From assembly GCF_051401765.1 (NCBI RefSeq), contig NW_027480432.1, positions 13,556,358 through 13,620,357 on the forward strand: a DNA stretch of 64,000 nucleotides, given 5' to 3'. Every line of letters starts with the position of its first letter. Position 1 is the first letter of the stretch. The stretch comes from Calliopsis andreniformis (lineage: Eukaryota > Arthropoda > Insecta > Hymenoptera > Andrenidae). Below the pieces are notes generated by a model that ran no database searches, was not told the origin of the DNA, and was given only the letters and a program-made list of their open reading frames with translations. The position numbers and the translations under genes are program-made. Positions 20,886-31,391 of the stretch are shown here, in pieces.

Positions 20886-21744
20886 ACCAATTATGTGGGC
20901 CTATAGATTCTGAGACGCATGATGGTAAATACTATTTCATGACATGTGTGGACGATTACACTCATTTTTGCACCGTCTATCTATTAAGACATAACAATGA
21001 AGCAGGAGAATGTCTAAAAAAATACATAAATGAAAGCAAAGCACATTTAAATTTAAAGGTTGCAAAAATATGGTGTGATAATGGTGGGGAATATCAAAAT
21101 AAAATTCTCAAAGAATGGTGCTATAACATGGGTATTGGGTTGAATTTCACAATCACATATACGGTACAGCAAAACGAATAAATCGTACCCTTATGGATAA
21201 AATAAGGGCCTTAATATTTGATTCAAAGTTGCATAAGGAAATGTGGGGCAAAGCAGTATTGACGGCAGCATATTTAATGAGTAGGAATCCGACAACTGCG
21301 GTAGATGTAACACCAGTCGAGATGTGGTACAACAAGAAACCAAATCTATCAACATTGAGGATTTTCGACAATATAGCTTTTGCTAAAAATCTGCATAAAT
21401 TAAAAAAATTAGACATAAGAAGTAGAAAATATGTGTTTATAGGTTATGGTGTAAATGAATACCGATTATGGGATTCAAAAAACAAAAAAATCATCACCGC
21501 AAAGGATGTGGTTTTTAAAACTGAACCAACGAAACTAAATGAAAAGAAAACATCAAAAATGCTATACAACAATGAAGAAGGTAATGAAGACAACAATGAA
21601 GAGGAAAATAAAAACAACAGTGAAGAAGGAAACGAAGACAACAATGAAGAGGAAAGAGAAAACAACAATGAAGAAGGAAACAAAGACAAAAATGAAGAGG
21701 AAAGTGAAAATAACGAAGAAGGAAATGGAAATAACCATATATAA
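20884..21744 (+). pseudogene. Copia integrase core and C-terminal linker with acidic Asn/Glu repeats
   Basis: 20884-21181 carries the integrase core: FMTCVDDYTHF supplies the first Asp and IWCDNGGEYQN the second. A stop at 21179 interrupts before the final Glu region. 21193-21744 continues with AYLMSRNPTTAVDVTPVEMW and the RKYVFIGYGVNEYRLWD segment of the integrase end. From about 21573 the protein becomes an imperfect repeat of NNEEGNED-type units for ~55 residues, an expansion not typical of copia cores. The integrase would insert the cDNA copy. Confidence 0.8.
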
Positions 21745-21953
21745 AACCAATTAAAAAATGATCAAGGAGGACATCATAATAATGAAAAAAGAATTTAAAG
21801 ATACGAATTTAGGACAAAAAGAAACTCGAAGAAACCCTCTAAACATAAAGATTATGAAATGGATTTTCAATCTGATACAAAAGTTTTGATGACATATGTA
21901 TCAGGATAAAAAATACATTAAAATGCATAAAAAATACAGATAAGGATAAATGG

Positions 21954-22600
21954 ATGGAAGCTACAAGTGAGGAAAAGAAATCTCTAAAAGAGAACAATAT
22001 GTGGGAACTAGTAGATGAAAAAAGATCTGCAGAAAAAGAAACATTAACAAGCAAGTGGATTTTTAAAATTAAAGATGATGGTCGACATGAGGCTCGACTT
22101 GTCAGAGGATGTCAGGAGAAAGAAGGGAGTCTATTATAAAGAAACATTTAGTTCAGTGGTAGACACAAATTCTCTGCGACTTCCTTTTGCCCTCGCTGCA
22201 AAAGAAAATCTAAAAATCGTGACTTTCGATATTAAAACTGCACTTCTGCATGGAGAGCTAGAAGAGGAAATATTCATGAAAGTACCAGAAGGAAACAATG
22301 TACCGGGGAAAGTGTGTTTACTAAAAAAAGCACATTATGGCTTAAAACAGGCACCTTCAAGATGGAACAAAAAACTAACTTCATTTTTGAAGTCAGAAGG
22401 TATGGAAAACTTGAAGACTAGTCAGTGTATTTTCCGAAACCAAAGTAAGACAATATGTATAGCCATTCATGTACCTATGAAGTAGGTACTACAAAAACTT
22501 AAAAACAAATTTGAAATGAAAGCTGCAGAAAAAGTGATAATCAATGTCGATATGAATCAAGGAAGGGCCAAGAAGCTGGTTAAAGTTGCCTCAGTATGGA
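21954..22600 (+). pseudogene. Copia reverse transcriptase, truncated before YVDD
   Basis: NMWELVDEKRSA and LTSKWIFKIKDDG open the RT; a frameshift near 22090-22110 leads to ETFSSVVDTNSLRL, TFDIKTALLHGELEEEIFM (first catalytic Asp) and HYGLKQAPSRWN. After IAIHV the expected YVDD segment is absent; the text jumps to LKNKFEMK and then loses similarity near 22570. This is a deletion that removes the catalytic centre. Confidence 0.8.
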
Positions 22601-23790
22601 TTTTGGAGTTGGAGTTGGAAGTCGGAAAAAGAGAGCTGCACCACACTCTGCCCAACTGTCTTCGTTCTCTTCGTTCTGCGTTCCTCATTCTCTATTATGC
22701 CTCATCTCTCTGATGCCGCCGTATTTATACCAGAAAATTGCCTCCCTCTTTTGGGCCCAATGACTACCTTCGATGCAGGGGTAGCGTCGTGTTGCGCCTG
22801 CGTGTTCAGGCGCAAGTGTCTGGTGGTGGTCGCGCAGGCGTATTGAGGGTATCGCCCTCCAATTGGTTTGCGATGTCGCTGCTTGATCGTCATCGTGTCG
22901 TTAATGCGTGTTCCATCGCATGCCATAAGGGATATCGGTTCGGTGACGTACTGATTTTGTGCGCATGCGTAATGGAAAGTGTCCTGTTGTGTGTGCGCAC
23001 GCGCGTTGCGTATCGGTGGCGCGAGGATTCAATCTAAGGATTTGAGGTTAGGGTTATGAGTTAGGGGTTTAGATCACTGCCACTGTTCAGATTTAGTTAT
23101 TACTCATTGTTTCGTGCGGTTCAAGCCAGCGAGTCGCCGCGGCGACTAGCCCCCCTTCTCTGCGGCCACCGGCGGGTGGATCGACGCGCATGCCCGATAA
23201 CCGAATCGAGGCGAAAACGAACGCCGATCGACAGCGCGCTTCGCTCCAACGATTCATTGCGCAACGACTAATCGTTACACTCTGGTCGATCGAATCTCGG
23301 CCTATATCACATTGTTATACAGTTTCTTTGTTTCTTTGTCGCAAGTGGTAATCCTTTTTCTTTTTTTTTCTTTTGATTGTAACTGTAACGGAAGTGAAAC
23401 ATAAGGACGTATCGTTCCGATGGATCGATTAAGGAAATACATTAAGTTAATTGGTGATCGTGTTAGAAGTAATTTCAAGACCCTTCTTTCGTTGCTCTTG
23501 ATCACTGTGCCCGCTGTCTTCCGCCCTTCTGTCCCGGAGTCCGGCAGGAATTTCGAGCGAAATTCAAAAGATCTCAGCGTATACAGTCCACTTTCTTCGC
23601 CAAGTAACCGGCGAAGACGAAACACTCATTATTTATTAAAGAAGAGATTGTCTTTTTGAGTTAGAACTCGATTTCTTTGTAGGCGAAATCGCAGCTGGTT
23701 CTTACGTGGAAGCCCTCGTCTTCGAAGGTGAGGTTTCTTCCCGGTGTCATGCATCTCTCGCGTCGGCAGTGCAATGCGCGGGGGAGTGTG
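22600..23790. other. Mixed-composition DNA, no gene recognised
   Basis: 22790-23290 is richer in GC, with many CpG and alternating purine/pyrimidine stretches. A tatttatacc TATA-like word lies at 22719. A 79-codon plus-strand frame at 23420-23659 has one hydrophobic stretch (LLSLLLITVPAVF) but no recognisable relative, and I do not call it a gene. A degenerate ggttagggttatgagttagg lies at 23046-23065. Confidence 0.35.
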
Positions 23791-24067
23791 GGACTCGCCT
23801 CGGTTGTTACTGACCGGGGAATACCAACTAAAATCCCAAGTGCCGCATGGATTTCGTGTTCGCCAATCCCGCCCTCGTTATGTCACTAGATGAACTGGGG
23901 CGTACTGCGTATGCCGGTCCGTACCTTTTATATTTCAGGACGGATTGGTGTGTGCATACAAATCGTGTCCTTTCCGAGAGAATGGGACACCCGGCCTGTG
24001 TATGCCGTGGTTGTCTTAGCGTCATGTTCGGTGTGGTGTGAGGGGGCTATTGCGCGCGTTGCGCTTG

Positions 24068-24600
24068 TTACCTCTTCCCAATAAACTCTTCCTTAGTCAG
24101 GAGTGTGGCTGAACAGAAGGCTTGGAAGTACTTCCAATTGCCTGTGTTCGCCAGTATCGTCCGGAACACGGCTTTCACCGTGGGCCGTGTCTGTACTGGG
24201 AGGGCAAGCTGGTCGTAAAGACGCGCTCGCTCCTCGTTCCACCAAGTGCACTCTTGGAGGTGGTGGTCAGCCGTGTCCTCCACTCCGCAGTCAAATCAAC
24301 AAAGGGCCGATGGTAACTTGCCCATGCGGTGGAGGTAATCCGCAAAGCATCCGTGCCCTGATATAACCTGCGTCGTATGGTAGTTGAAGCGTGCATCGTA
24401 CTGGCATCAAAGGCGGAGATCGAGAATTAAGCGGTGGGTCCACCGTCCATGCGCTGCGTTGCGCCATTCCTCCTCCCATTCCACAAGGGTGGCCTCTTGG
24501 GCTTCCTCCTTCTTCCTCTTTTTCCAATCGGTCAAGGCTGCTGGTTCTGTCGGGCGAGGTGTTGTCCGCCGAGCAGCACCGGGGTAGGATAGCCGGTGTG
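24068..24600 (-). pseudogene. R1-type ORF2 C-terminal region
   Basis: WEEEWRNAAHGRWTHRL near 24430-24500 is the conserved segment before the terminal Cys/His motif. After frame changes, EDTADHHLQECTWWNEERARL (24283-24220) gives the distal His and Cys of that motif. The frame ends at 24068 with TAA. Confidence 0.75.
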
Positions 24601-25165
24601 TCTCCTTGTAATATCCTTGGGGCACCCCTATATAAACCGTCCTCGTGTACCACAGTCCTTCCGCGAAATTAACTATCTTCTTATGACTGAAATAAGAGTA
24701 TAGCAGTTGGAAAAGATAGCGCGGAACCCCACGGGTTGTTAGTTCCCGGAATACGGAACTTCATCTTATAGAATTGAACGCGTTTTTCACGTCGTATGTC
24801 ACCAGGGTACAATAGCGCTGGCCGAGAAATGCTGCCTCTACGTAGAGGCGTACCCCCTCCAGCTCCAGAACGGTCGAGTGACCTTGGCGAAAACCGAACT
24901 GGTTCTCAGCGAAACCGTCGCTCCCGATATGTGTTAAGAGCCGGGTGTGTACCAGATATTGTACAGTTTTAGAGTCCGAGTCGACTATGCATATGGGTCG
25001 ATATGCCTCGGATCGACTCGGGTCCTTGCTAGGTTTGCGGAGAAGCGTCAAGCGTGTCTCCCGCCACTGAGCGGGGAACTCACCCCTCTCGAAGATGCTG
25101 TTGATTGCAGCAAGGAGATGGGGGGTATGCAGATTGCCTAGTCCTTTAACCACCATGGGCGGCAC
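24600..25165 (-). pseudogene. R1-type reverse transcriptase, N-terminal half
   Basis: 25165-24761 gives LLRKPSKDPSRSEAYRPI, NQFGFRQGHSTVLELEGV and TYDVKNAFNSIR (first catalytic Asp). After a frame change, the text passes through YSYFSHKKIVNFAEGLWY to GVPQG near 24620. The YADD box and thumb are absent: the next recognisable protein is the C-terminal region. The enzyme would copy element RNA at a nicked target. Confidence 0.8.
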
Positions 25166-25396
25166 ACTGTCCTACTCACGCGATTTTTTAATGTTTATAC
25201 GAGCAAGGGCTTCTTTCAGCTCACCTTCCTCAATCCGTCAAGTTTGGGGGTCCTCCGTTGGGAGGCGGACCGGGTATTTCACCCCGTGAAGTGGGTTATG
25301 CTGCTGTTCCGCGTCGTTCGGTATGGAAAACAATCCCCGCATCATCCTCTCCGTCAACTCGCATGAGAGGCTGGGAGGTGGAGTTTTGGCCTTTAA

Positions 25397-26330
25397 CTAG
25401 GCCATAATGGCCCGGTATGGGCGTTCCCCAAGGTCGCCGTTTAAAGTTTCTCTGAGTTTATCCCAAGCGGCAATCCGGGAGTGGAGCATGGCATAGTATA
25501 ATTTTTTACACGCCATCCGATACTCCTCCAAAAGTTCTGGAACTCGTTGCGAGTTCTTCTTATAAGCCCTTTTCTTCCGCCTATGAAGACGAAAGGTCTC
25601 CTTGCGTAAGTCGCGAAGTTCGAGCATCCAGCCCGCAAGACCAATTGCCTTGGAGCGAAAGGGCGGTTTCGCCGTTCGCATAACCTTGTGGCAGGCATAC
25701 TGCACCGTCTGCTGGTGTCTCTGAACCTGGGATTCGTTCCAAGGTTCGTCCGGCCTCAGATCGGCGATCCTCTCTGTAAAGGCCTTCTTCAGTTTATCAG
25801 TATCCAGGGAGCGGACATTTCGCCTAAAGAGTGGTAACACCGGATGGAATTCCGGTGCCCCGACACTGTGTAACACTCCGAGATGTTTGGGTAGTGTTTC
25901 CTGCTGGAGAATAGTACTCCCGCCCATCTGCAGTAGTGTCACTGTATTGCAGAACGCGAAATCGATAACCTGTTGCAGAATTGTATTCGCCTCCCTGAGC
26001 ACGGATGGGGTACAAATTCCGCCTTTCCATAAATTCCAGCAGAGTTCGGCCCCGCCAGTCCTACACACGCGAACTCCATGCCGGGGACTTCGCGTTGAAG
26101 TCCCCGACATAGATAATGGATCCTTCCCAATTCACGCCGAGCTGTTCGAGCTCCTAGACCTCCCTCCAGAAGTCGGGGACTGTAAGGTTAGGCTTCACGT
26201 AACAGCTGACCATTATAAAATCGTCAATCACTACGGCCACGTACGAACGTCCGACTATGGTCCGATCGTCAAGGGCCGTTCACCCGCTTATATCCGTGAT
26301 TTATGCGGCCGCTCCATGCGTTTTTCCGTA
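25397..26330 (-). pseudogene. R1-type endonuclease end and linker
   Basis: From about 26260 the minus strand reads VVIDDFIMVSCYVKPN, then GDFNAKS (the endonuclease Asn/Asp motif), then the frame at 26110-25397 with DELRPDEPW-like and KKRAYKKNSQR segments, rich in Arg and Trp, ending in GDLGERPYRAIM. That last phrase is the usual lead-in to the reverse transcriptase of R1-clade ORF2. At least two frame changes occur in the endonuclease. Confidence 0.7.
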
Positions 26331-26339
26331 TATCCAATC

Positions 26340-28920
26340 GCCCCCTCCCCCAATTTTTCAAAAAATATTGAAAAAGCAAATTGTTTATAAAAATTCAATT
26401 TTACCTCCGTTTTTTCAAACTTCTTTTTGAAGCCATCTTATAGGCCTTGAAAAACAGTAAAATTTTTGTATGCGACATTTTTTCATAGCGCTTATACTTT
26501 GTGAGATATAAGCACCGAAATGAAAAGGGCGATTTGGATTAAAGGGGTAATTTCTGCCTTAAAGGTGCGCATGGGCAGCTACTTTGTACGGCAAAATTCT
26601 TAGGTAGGACCGTAGAATAATTGTACAAAGTTTCATTAAAATCGGGGATTAACAATCACCGAACTTTCCATGTTAGAAAATATTTCGAAACATATTTTCT
26701 CGATTCACAAGCAAACAAGGGTTTATATACTTTCTTTGTTTCTTCCACCGTTTATTTGCGGCTCCAATAATTGGAATACTGCTACTGCCTTGCGTGCAAA
26801 CAAAAAGTTCGTATATCTTCTTATTTTGTTCAAGATCTCAATTATCGCTCTAATGCGCGTGCTTTCGCTACCGTGTCTCTCAACGAAAAACACGTTCCCG
26901 CCGGAATCAACTCAGATCTCCGCTAATCGGGATCGTAGAACAAAAATATTGTGCTCCACGGAAAATCCTTTTTTCAAAGAAAATTTCGCGGTTCGGTGGG
27001 ATCCGGTTCACCTCCGCTGCTTGGCCCGCTTCGGGTTCCTTCCCCGTTGTAGGTGGAAGACATGCTCCGGTACCGAAGATTTTTATGATCTTGTAGGCCC
27101 TGTGTTGTGGGTCTGTCCGTGGTAATTGTTTGTAACAGTCCCAGTCGTCGTTTCCTGGCGTTACTTTGATGAGTCGTCATTTTGGTTTCGTTGTTATTCG
27201 GTTTTTGCGTGCCTGTGTGCGCTGTTTCCCTGCACGCTTCAGCATTTTGAAGGCTACTTGTTCCTTACCTCTCGTTCTGGGTAGTGGGATCCTTGGAGTT
27301 TGCGACGGAATATTTCCGTTGGCGTCTAGCTTATTCGCGCGCTCGCGATGTTTGGGGATTTGAATTAATTGGGGGATTAAGTGGTTTCTCATGGAGGATG
27401 GTTCGGGCAAGGATTATAGACACCTTATATATGTATTTGAATATTAACTTTATTCGTTGTCTCTTTCAATATTTATTACGTTCTCCCTTTCGTGGAGTGC
27501 GAGGCGCATACATGTTGCACTCCCGGAATTTTTTTGGTATGGGACTTCCGGAGTCCTCGCCAGCAGGTATTCGAGGGCCGGTTCGATAAAGGGGAGTTCT
27601 TTGTCCAGTAGATGTCTTGTTTACTTATTGTATACTTTCCTCCTGTTACCGTCTTCAGATTTGTATCCTACTAGACTGCGTAGGCACCATTTTTCTTCTA
27701 TATTTTTTGTCTTGATGAAGAAGATTTTTATAATTTTTCTTTTATGCTTTTACTGTTTTTCTTTTTGTATTAGTTTATTCTTACTTACTTGCTATCTGGT
27801 TTGTGTGGTGTCTGGCTTTTACGTTTCGTCTGTGTCTTTATTTTCCTGTAGCTCGGACTATAATGGTGTGATCGCGTTAGCGTTCGATTAATCGTAATTT
27901 GTGTAGTGGGGAAGATATCTTAAGGTATTGGGGGGGGGGGGGGGGGGGGGGGGTATTTAGGAGGGGTTTGATTGATAAACGTCGTTTCTCCGTATTTTGA
28001 TCCCTTTATTGTCTCTCTAACAGAAGTTCTCGTTCTACAACATCTGCAGCTTTACCGGTTGGTAGATCCTGATTATCTTCTTCCGAGAGGTCCAGCCATT
28101 CCTCTATGTACCATGTGCATTCTGCGGCGGATCCCACCACGTATAGCTACCTCCCGCATTTGTGGCAGCTTTCGTGGAGTGCCTTGCTCCATAGGAGTAC
28201 CAGGAGGTGCCCCGTTGCTTCGTAGCACTGTAGTGCTATTTCCTGCGGGAGTTTTCCCCGACACTCTTTCCATAGTTTACTTTGCGTCGGTGTTGTCTCA
28301 TCTTCGTACGTTTAGTCTTTTTTTGTTAGGCTGACCATTTCTAATAGTGGTCCATACGTCTCCGGATGGTCTTGAGGTCGTACCCCGTCGAGGGGTTTGG
28401 TATACTCTGTTAGATTTCCTGCCATTCTTTTAATGAAAAGGAGATTTGTAATTCTTCCCATTGCGTTTTCTTTATATATTTTCTTTTTGTAATGTTTTAA
28501 GTGTACTTACTTGATTCGCCGTTTATTGAGTGAATATGTGTACATATAGACTTTATATTCGCTCCTATCGCTTGTCATTCACGATTACAATGGCGGGTTT
28601 AGTTAGCGTTTAGCTAATCATAACTTTGTAAGTGGGTGAATATCTTAAGATATTTATTATTTTATTTCTATTTAATTTTCTTTCATTTCTAGAATGTTGA
28701 GAAGAGGATTTTGTCATCTCTTCGTGTTTCGTTGATTTTTCGTGTTTGATTTTTCTTGGAAATAGTCGTCTTCTTTCTTCCGATGATTTTGAATGTTGCT
28801 TCCCTTAGGGAGGAGATGAATTCTTGATGCATGTTCTTTTTCTTCATATTTGTCTGGCTTGGTTCCATTTCTACCTGTTCGGGTAGAGTTTCCGCGTTTT
28901 TTCATGTTTGATTCACCTGT
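26340..28920. other. Unassigned AT-rich and pyrimidine-rich DNA; possible gypsy-related remnant
   Basis: No protein was firmly recognised. On the minus strand 28450-27990 several frames look coding-like, with one giving CHKCGR, but no family could be assigned. 27860-27930 and 28590-28650 share aatcgtaatttgtgtagtg/aatcataactttgtaag and gaatatcttaag-type words, a possible remnant of long repeats. Its position just past a gypsy integrase end on the same strand would suit env/LTR remnants, but this is only inference. Confidence 0.3.
27930..27953. repeat. Poly-G tract
   Basis: 24 consecutive G. The exact length is unreliable in any assembly, and it could form a G-quadruplex. Confidence 0.9.
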
Positions 28921-28924
28921 TCGT

Positions 28925-29225
28925 TCGCGCCGTTTTTGTGATGTACGCTTTTTTGATTCTATCTTTATGAACTACTCTAGTCCGTTTCGGTCCAATTTGA
29001 ATTTGTACTTTATTATTATCTAGTATTTTCGTGATAGTATAAGGGCCGTCGTATTCATTTTCTAATTTTTCTTTTTTTGGTTTACTAGTATTATTTTTTC
29101 GCCTGGATTATATTGTATGTGAGAGGTTTCTCGATCATAGTAGTACTTCTGCTGGTATTTTAAAGTTTCTAAGTTTTATCGCGCAGCTTCACGCGTATCT
29201 GATAGCTTTGAAATTAGCTTATCTA
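28925..29225 (-). pseudogene. Gypsy-type integrase C-terminal fragment
   Basis: Reading the minus strand from 29225: DTREAAR, a stop, then LETLKYQQKYYYDRE and YNPGEKIILV. After a one-base frame change come EYDGPYTITKILDNNKVQIQ and RTRVVHKDRIKKAY. This is the typical end of a Ty3/gypsy-like integrase, which binds DNA and positions the cDNA for insertion. The catalytic core should lie upstream (higher coordinates) but 29230-29430 does not show it, so the element is truncated. Confidence 0.7.
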
Positions 29226-29435
29226 CGAAATCAGATTATGTCGGCAATGAGTCGGAGGGGTAAAATTTAGTAGCAGTACATTGGGGGGTCTAGACAGGCG
29301 CTCGAGGGGGCTGGCGTCACACAGATGACGTCACAAAATGGATGGGGTTAAAATTGTGGGGAGGAGGAGGGGAAGGATCCGATCTTATTAACAGATGGTA
29401 AGTAGGTAATAGGTTAAAATCAATGTTGATCCAAA

Positions 29436-29580
29436 CTGTTTTACCGACGAAAAGAATTAATCGATAAAAATGCAAATCTGTTTTACCGACAAAAAGAATT
29501 GATCGCTAAAAATGCAACTATGGGAGTGGGAAGGTACTGTTTTACCGACGAAAAGAATTGATCGATAAAAAAATGCAAAT
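29436..29580. repeat. Three copies of a ~40-bp repeat
   Basis: Copies start at about 29436, 29478 and 29537, each with tgttttaccgac, aaaagaatt and atcg-taaaaatgcaa. The third is separated by a short unique stretch. Confidence 0.8.
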
Positions 29581-29670
29581 GGTTACTGGGCGAGAACATC
29601 GTCGTCATTTTGAATTTTTATCCAAAAAATATTACATAAGTTTTTCTGGGGAGTAGAAGAATGATTGTAG

Positions 29671-29905
29671 GATCTGGTCTAGGTCTGGGTTAAGTTTGGG
29701 TTGTGCTTTATAATTGAAGTTTGCTCCGGAAGTATTCGCAAGAGTTCCCGGAGTCCTCTCTCATGCGCCGATGATGGCCACCGTGGAGTTTTAGTGGGTG
29801 CAAGCCCCACACTACCCCGTTAAAAAAAAAAAATTGTAATTGAAGTTTGGGTTGTGCTTCATAATTGAAGCACATCCCAGACTTAACCCAGACCTAGACC
29901 AGATC
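29671..29905. repeat. Palindromic repeat carrying telomere-like 11-mers, split by a LINE tail
   Basis: 29671-29719 (gatctggtctaggtctgggt...) and 29861-29905 are reverse complements. The intervening centre is occupied by the LINE 3' end at 29723-29836. Confidence 0.75.
29723..29836 (+). mobile_element. 5'-truncated 3' end of the R1-type LINE, with target-site duplication
   Basis: gctccgg...aagagttcccggagtcc...ggccaccgtggagttttagt matches the 3' end of the complete LINE (minus strand of 43540-43690). A ~41-base piece is missing before the A-run. It is flanked by identical 12-bp copies of taattgaagttt at 29711-29722 and 29837-29848, the signature of target-primed reverse transcription. Confidence 0.85.
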
Positions 29906-29910
29906 TTAGA

Positions 29911-30046
29911 GTAATAGGCGATTAAGAATATGAAATTAAAATTTTAAAAACAATTTTTAATATATATTCACCATGTAAATTAAAAAACATGTAAATTGAG
30001 AACATCTTTTTAAAATTTAAATTTCATATTCTTAATCACCTATCAC
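29911..30046. repeat. Small AT-rich inverted repeat (MITE-like)
   Basis: Arms 29911-29951 and 30007-30046, each about 40 bp, contain gattaagaatatgaaat and its complement. No genes are present; surrounding DNA up to 30276 is AT-rich. Confidence 0.6.
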
Positions 30047-30276
30047 TTTATTGGGAAGAGAAAGTGTTATACGTAATTAAATTTTATTAAGTATAAAATA
30101 AAGTAAAATAAAGAAAAAAATTTGATTAAAAAAATATGTAGTTATAAGAATAAAAAATAAAACATAAAAGAAATAAAAAATTCTCCTTCTCGCTCTTCGG
30201 CTGTTGTTAATTATCTGAAATATACAAGAAATATTACATAAGTTTTTATTTTATTGATGTATAGAATTATTACAAA

Positions 30277-30551
30277 TCATACTATTTGTAAATATTTATA
30301 AGATGTTGATGTCAGCGGGTACCTTCTTCTCAAGATACGAACAGGGCGTGGATGTGGTGGTTTGAAAGTAGAATTAGAACTAGAAGAAGAAATCAATTTT
30401 TATAAGATACATATAAATTTGACAAAAATGCATATACTGTCATTTTTAAGAATAAGATTAATACATACTTTGCATATTTCGTTTTCTTAGGAGGCGATGC
30501 ATCATCTTCGATTGACTCGTTGATTGGCGTATAAGGCACAGATTCGTTATT
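30277..30551 (-). pseudogene. Possible spliced small gene remnant, Pro/Arg-rich
   Basis: On the minus strand, an exon-like stretch from 30551 to 30469 reads NESVPYTPINESIEDDASPP and KKTKYA, then a gtatgt donor. A cttcttctag acceptor at 30381-30380 leads in phase to 30379-30277 (FKPPHPRPVRILRRRYP), ending in TGA. There is an in-frame TGA just upstream and no start codon was found, so it is incomplete or decayed. The composition recalls the small low-complexity genes elsewhere in the window. Confidence 0.3.
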
Positions 30552-30559
30552 TCATTCAT

Positions 30560-31300
30560 TATTGAGAACATATTTTGATTTAATTCTATTTATAAAAAAC
30601 CGTGTTCTGGTAGACAATTAATAGTAAATAATACAATTTTTCTGTTCGAAATATTTCAAACACAATTAACTCACACGTGTGACATGAAGTTTACCGATTG
30701 AACTTTATGTTTTAGTACTGTAAGAAATGTATTTAGTTGGCTTCCCACCATTGCAAATATGCTTTATTCCTGTCACTTCTATTTTGTTATTATGAGCTAT
30801 GTGAATGGCTCGTCACATCAATTAGGGGGGGACTTCCTACTCTGATTCGTATGACCTATTGAGCGCAAACAATTTCCCATCATCGCCACACCCATTGAAT
30901 TCAGTTTCCCCTCCCCTTACTTTACCATCACGACTAATCATCAGCATGTTCTACATCAATTATAATTAGACATTTTGTTCTTATAAATTGTATAAATGAA
31001 TGTTTGATTTAATAACAGCTGATTAGTCATACATCTGCATTGTATTTATAACCATTGCATAATACATGAAAAAAGATGTAAGCATTGTATTTATACTGAT
31101 ACAGTAAGTGTTAAAATAATTTCTAAAAAGAATACATTTTTTTTTTTTGCTTAAATAATTTTTAAAATGCATTTGTAATATATTATATGATTTATTTAGT
31201 TTCTCGAATTGCGTGTGACTTCTCGTCAGCATAATGTCAGCATAATCTAAAATCATCAGAAATTTTATACGAACAAACAGATGCAACGTGATTGCGACAT
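30560..31300. other. AT-rich intergenic DNA before the Polinton
   Basis: No gene or repeat could be assigned. Confidence 0.3.
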
Positions 31301-31326
31301 ATGACACCAGTTTAAACTGTGATCAG

Positions 31327-31337
31327 AATATATAAAA
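31327..31337 (+). promoter_or_regulatory. TATA-like box upstream of the Polinton polymerase
   Basis: atatataaaag lies about 55 bases before the ATG at 31392. It is consistent with a core promoter but AT-rich surroundings make chance likely. Confidence 0.3.
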
Positions 31338-31391
31338 GTAAAATAAAAGATTTGTGTGTAATGTGCTGTTACTTTCAAGAGTTAACAAATC

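Larger units (their letters stand above)
18260..22600 (+). mobile_element. Decayed Ty1/copia-type LTR retrotransposon
   Basis: Order is gag, protease, pre-integrase, integrase, reverse transcriptase, as in copia elements, all on plus but split by stops, frameshifts and a nested insertion (19770-20885). The RT catalytic YVDD segment is missing and no RNase H was seen, so the 3' end is lost. LTRs and a primer-binding site could not be identified; 17906-18259 is AT-rich with a poly-A run. Confidence 0.85.
23800..26330 (-). mobile_element. Internally deleted R1-type non-LTR retrotransposon
   Basis: Minus-strand pieces follow the R1 order: endonuclease end (GDFNAKS near 26095-26125), linker, first half of reverse transcriptase, then directly the C-terminal region with its Cys-His motif. 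Frameshifts and a missing YADD segment show it is dead. The 5' part is lost near 26330. The 3' end is not clear; similarity to coding ends at 24068 and a short untranslated tail may reach ~23800. Confidence 0.8.

Noticed and set aside
23046..23075. Telomere-like TTAGG run
   Set aside because: Only a few degenerate units, without the 11-base periodicity seen at the other loci.
23420..23659. 79-codon frame with a hydrophobic stretch
   Set aside because: No relative recognised, overlapped by an equally open minus-strand frame, and no promoter or splice support.
27930..27953. Poly-G tract as a functional signal
   Set aside because: Length is probably unreliable and nothing around it supports a role.
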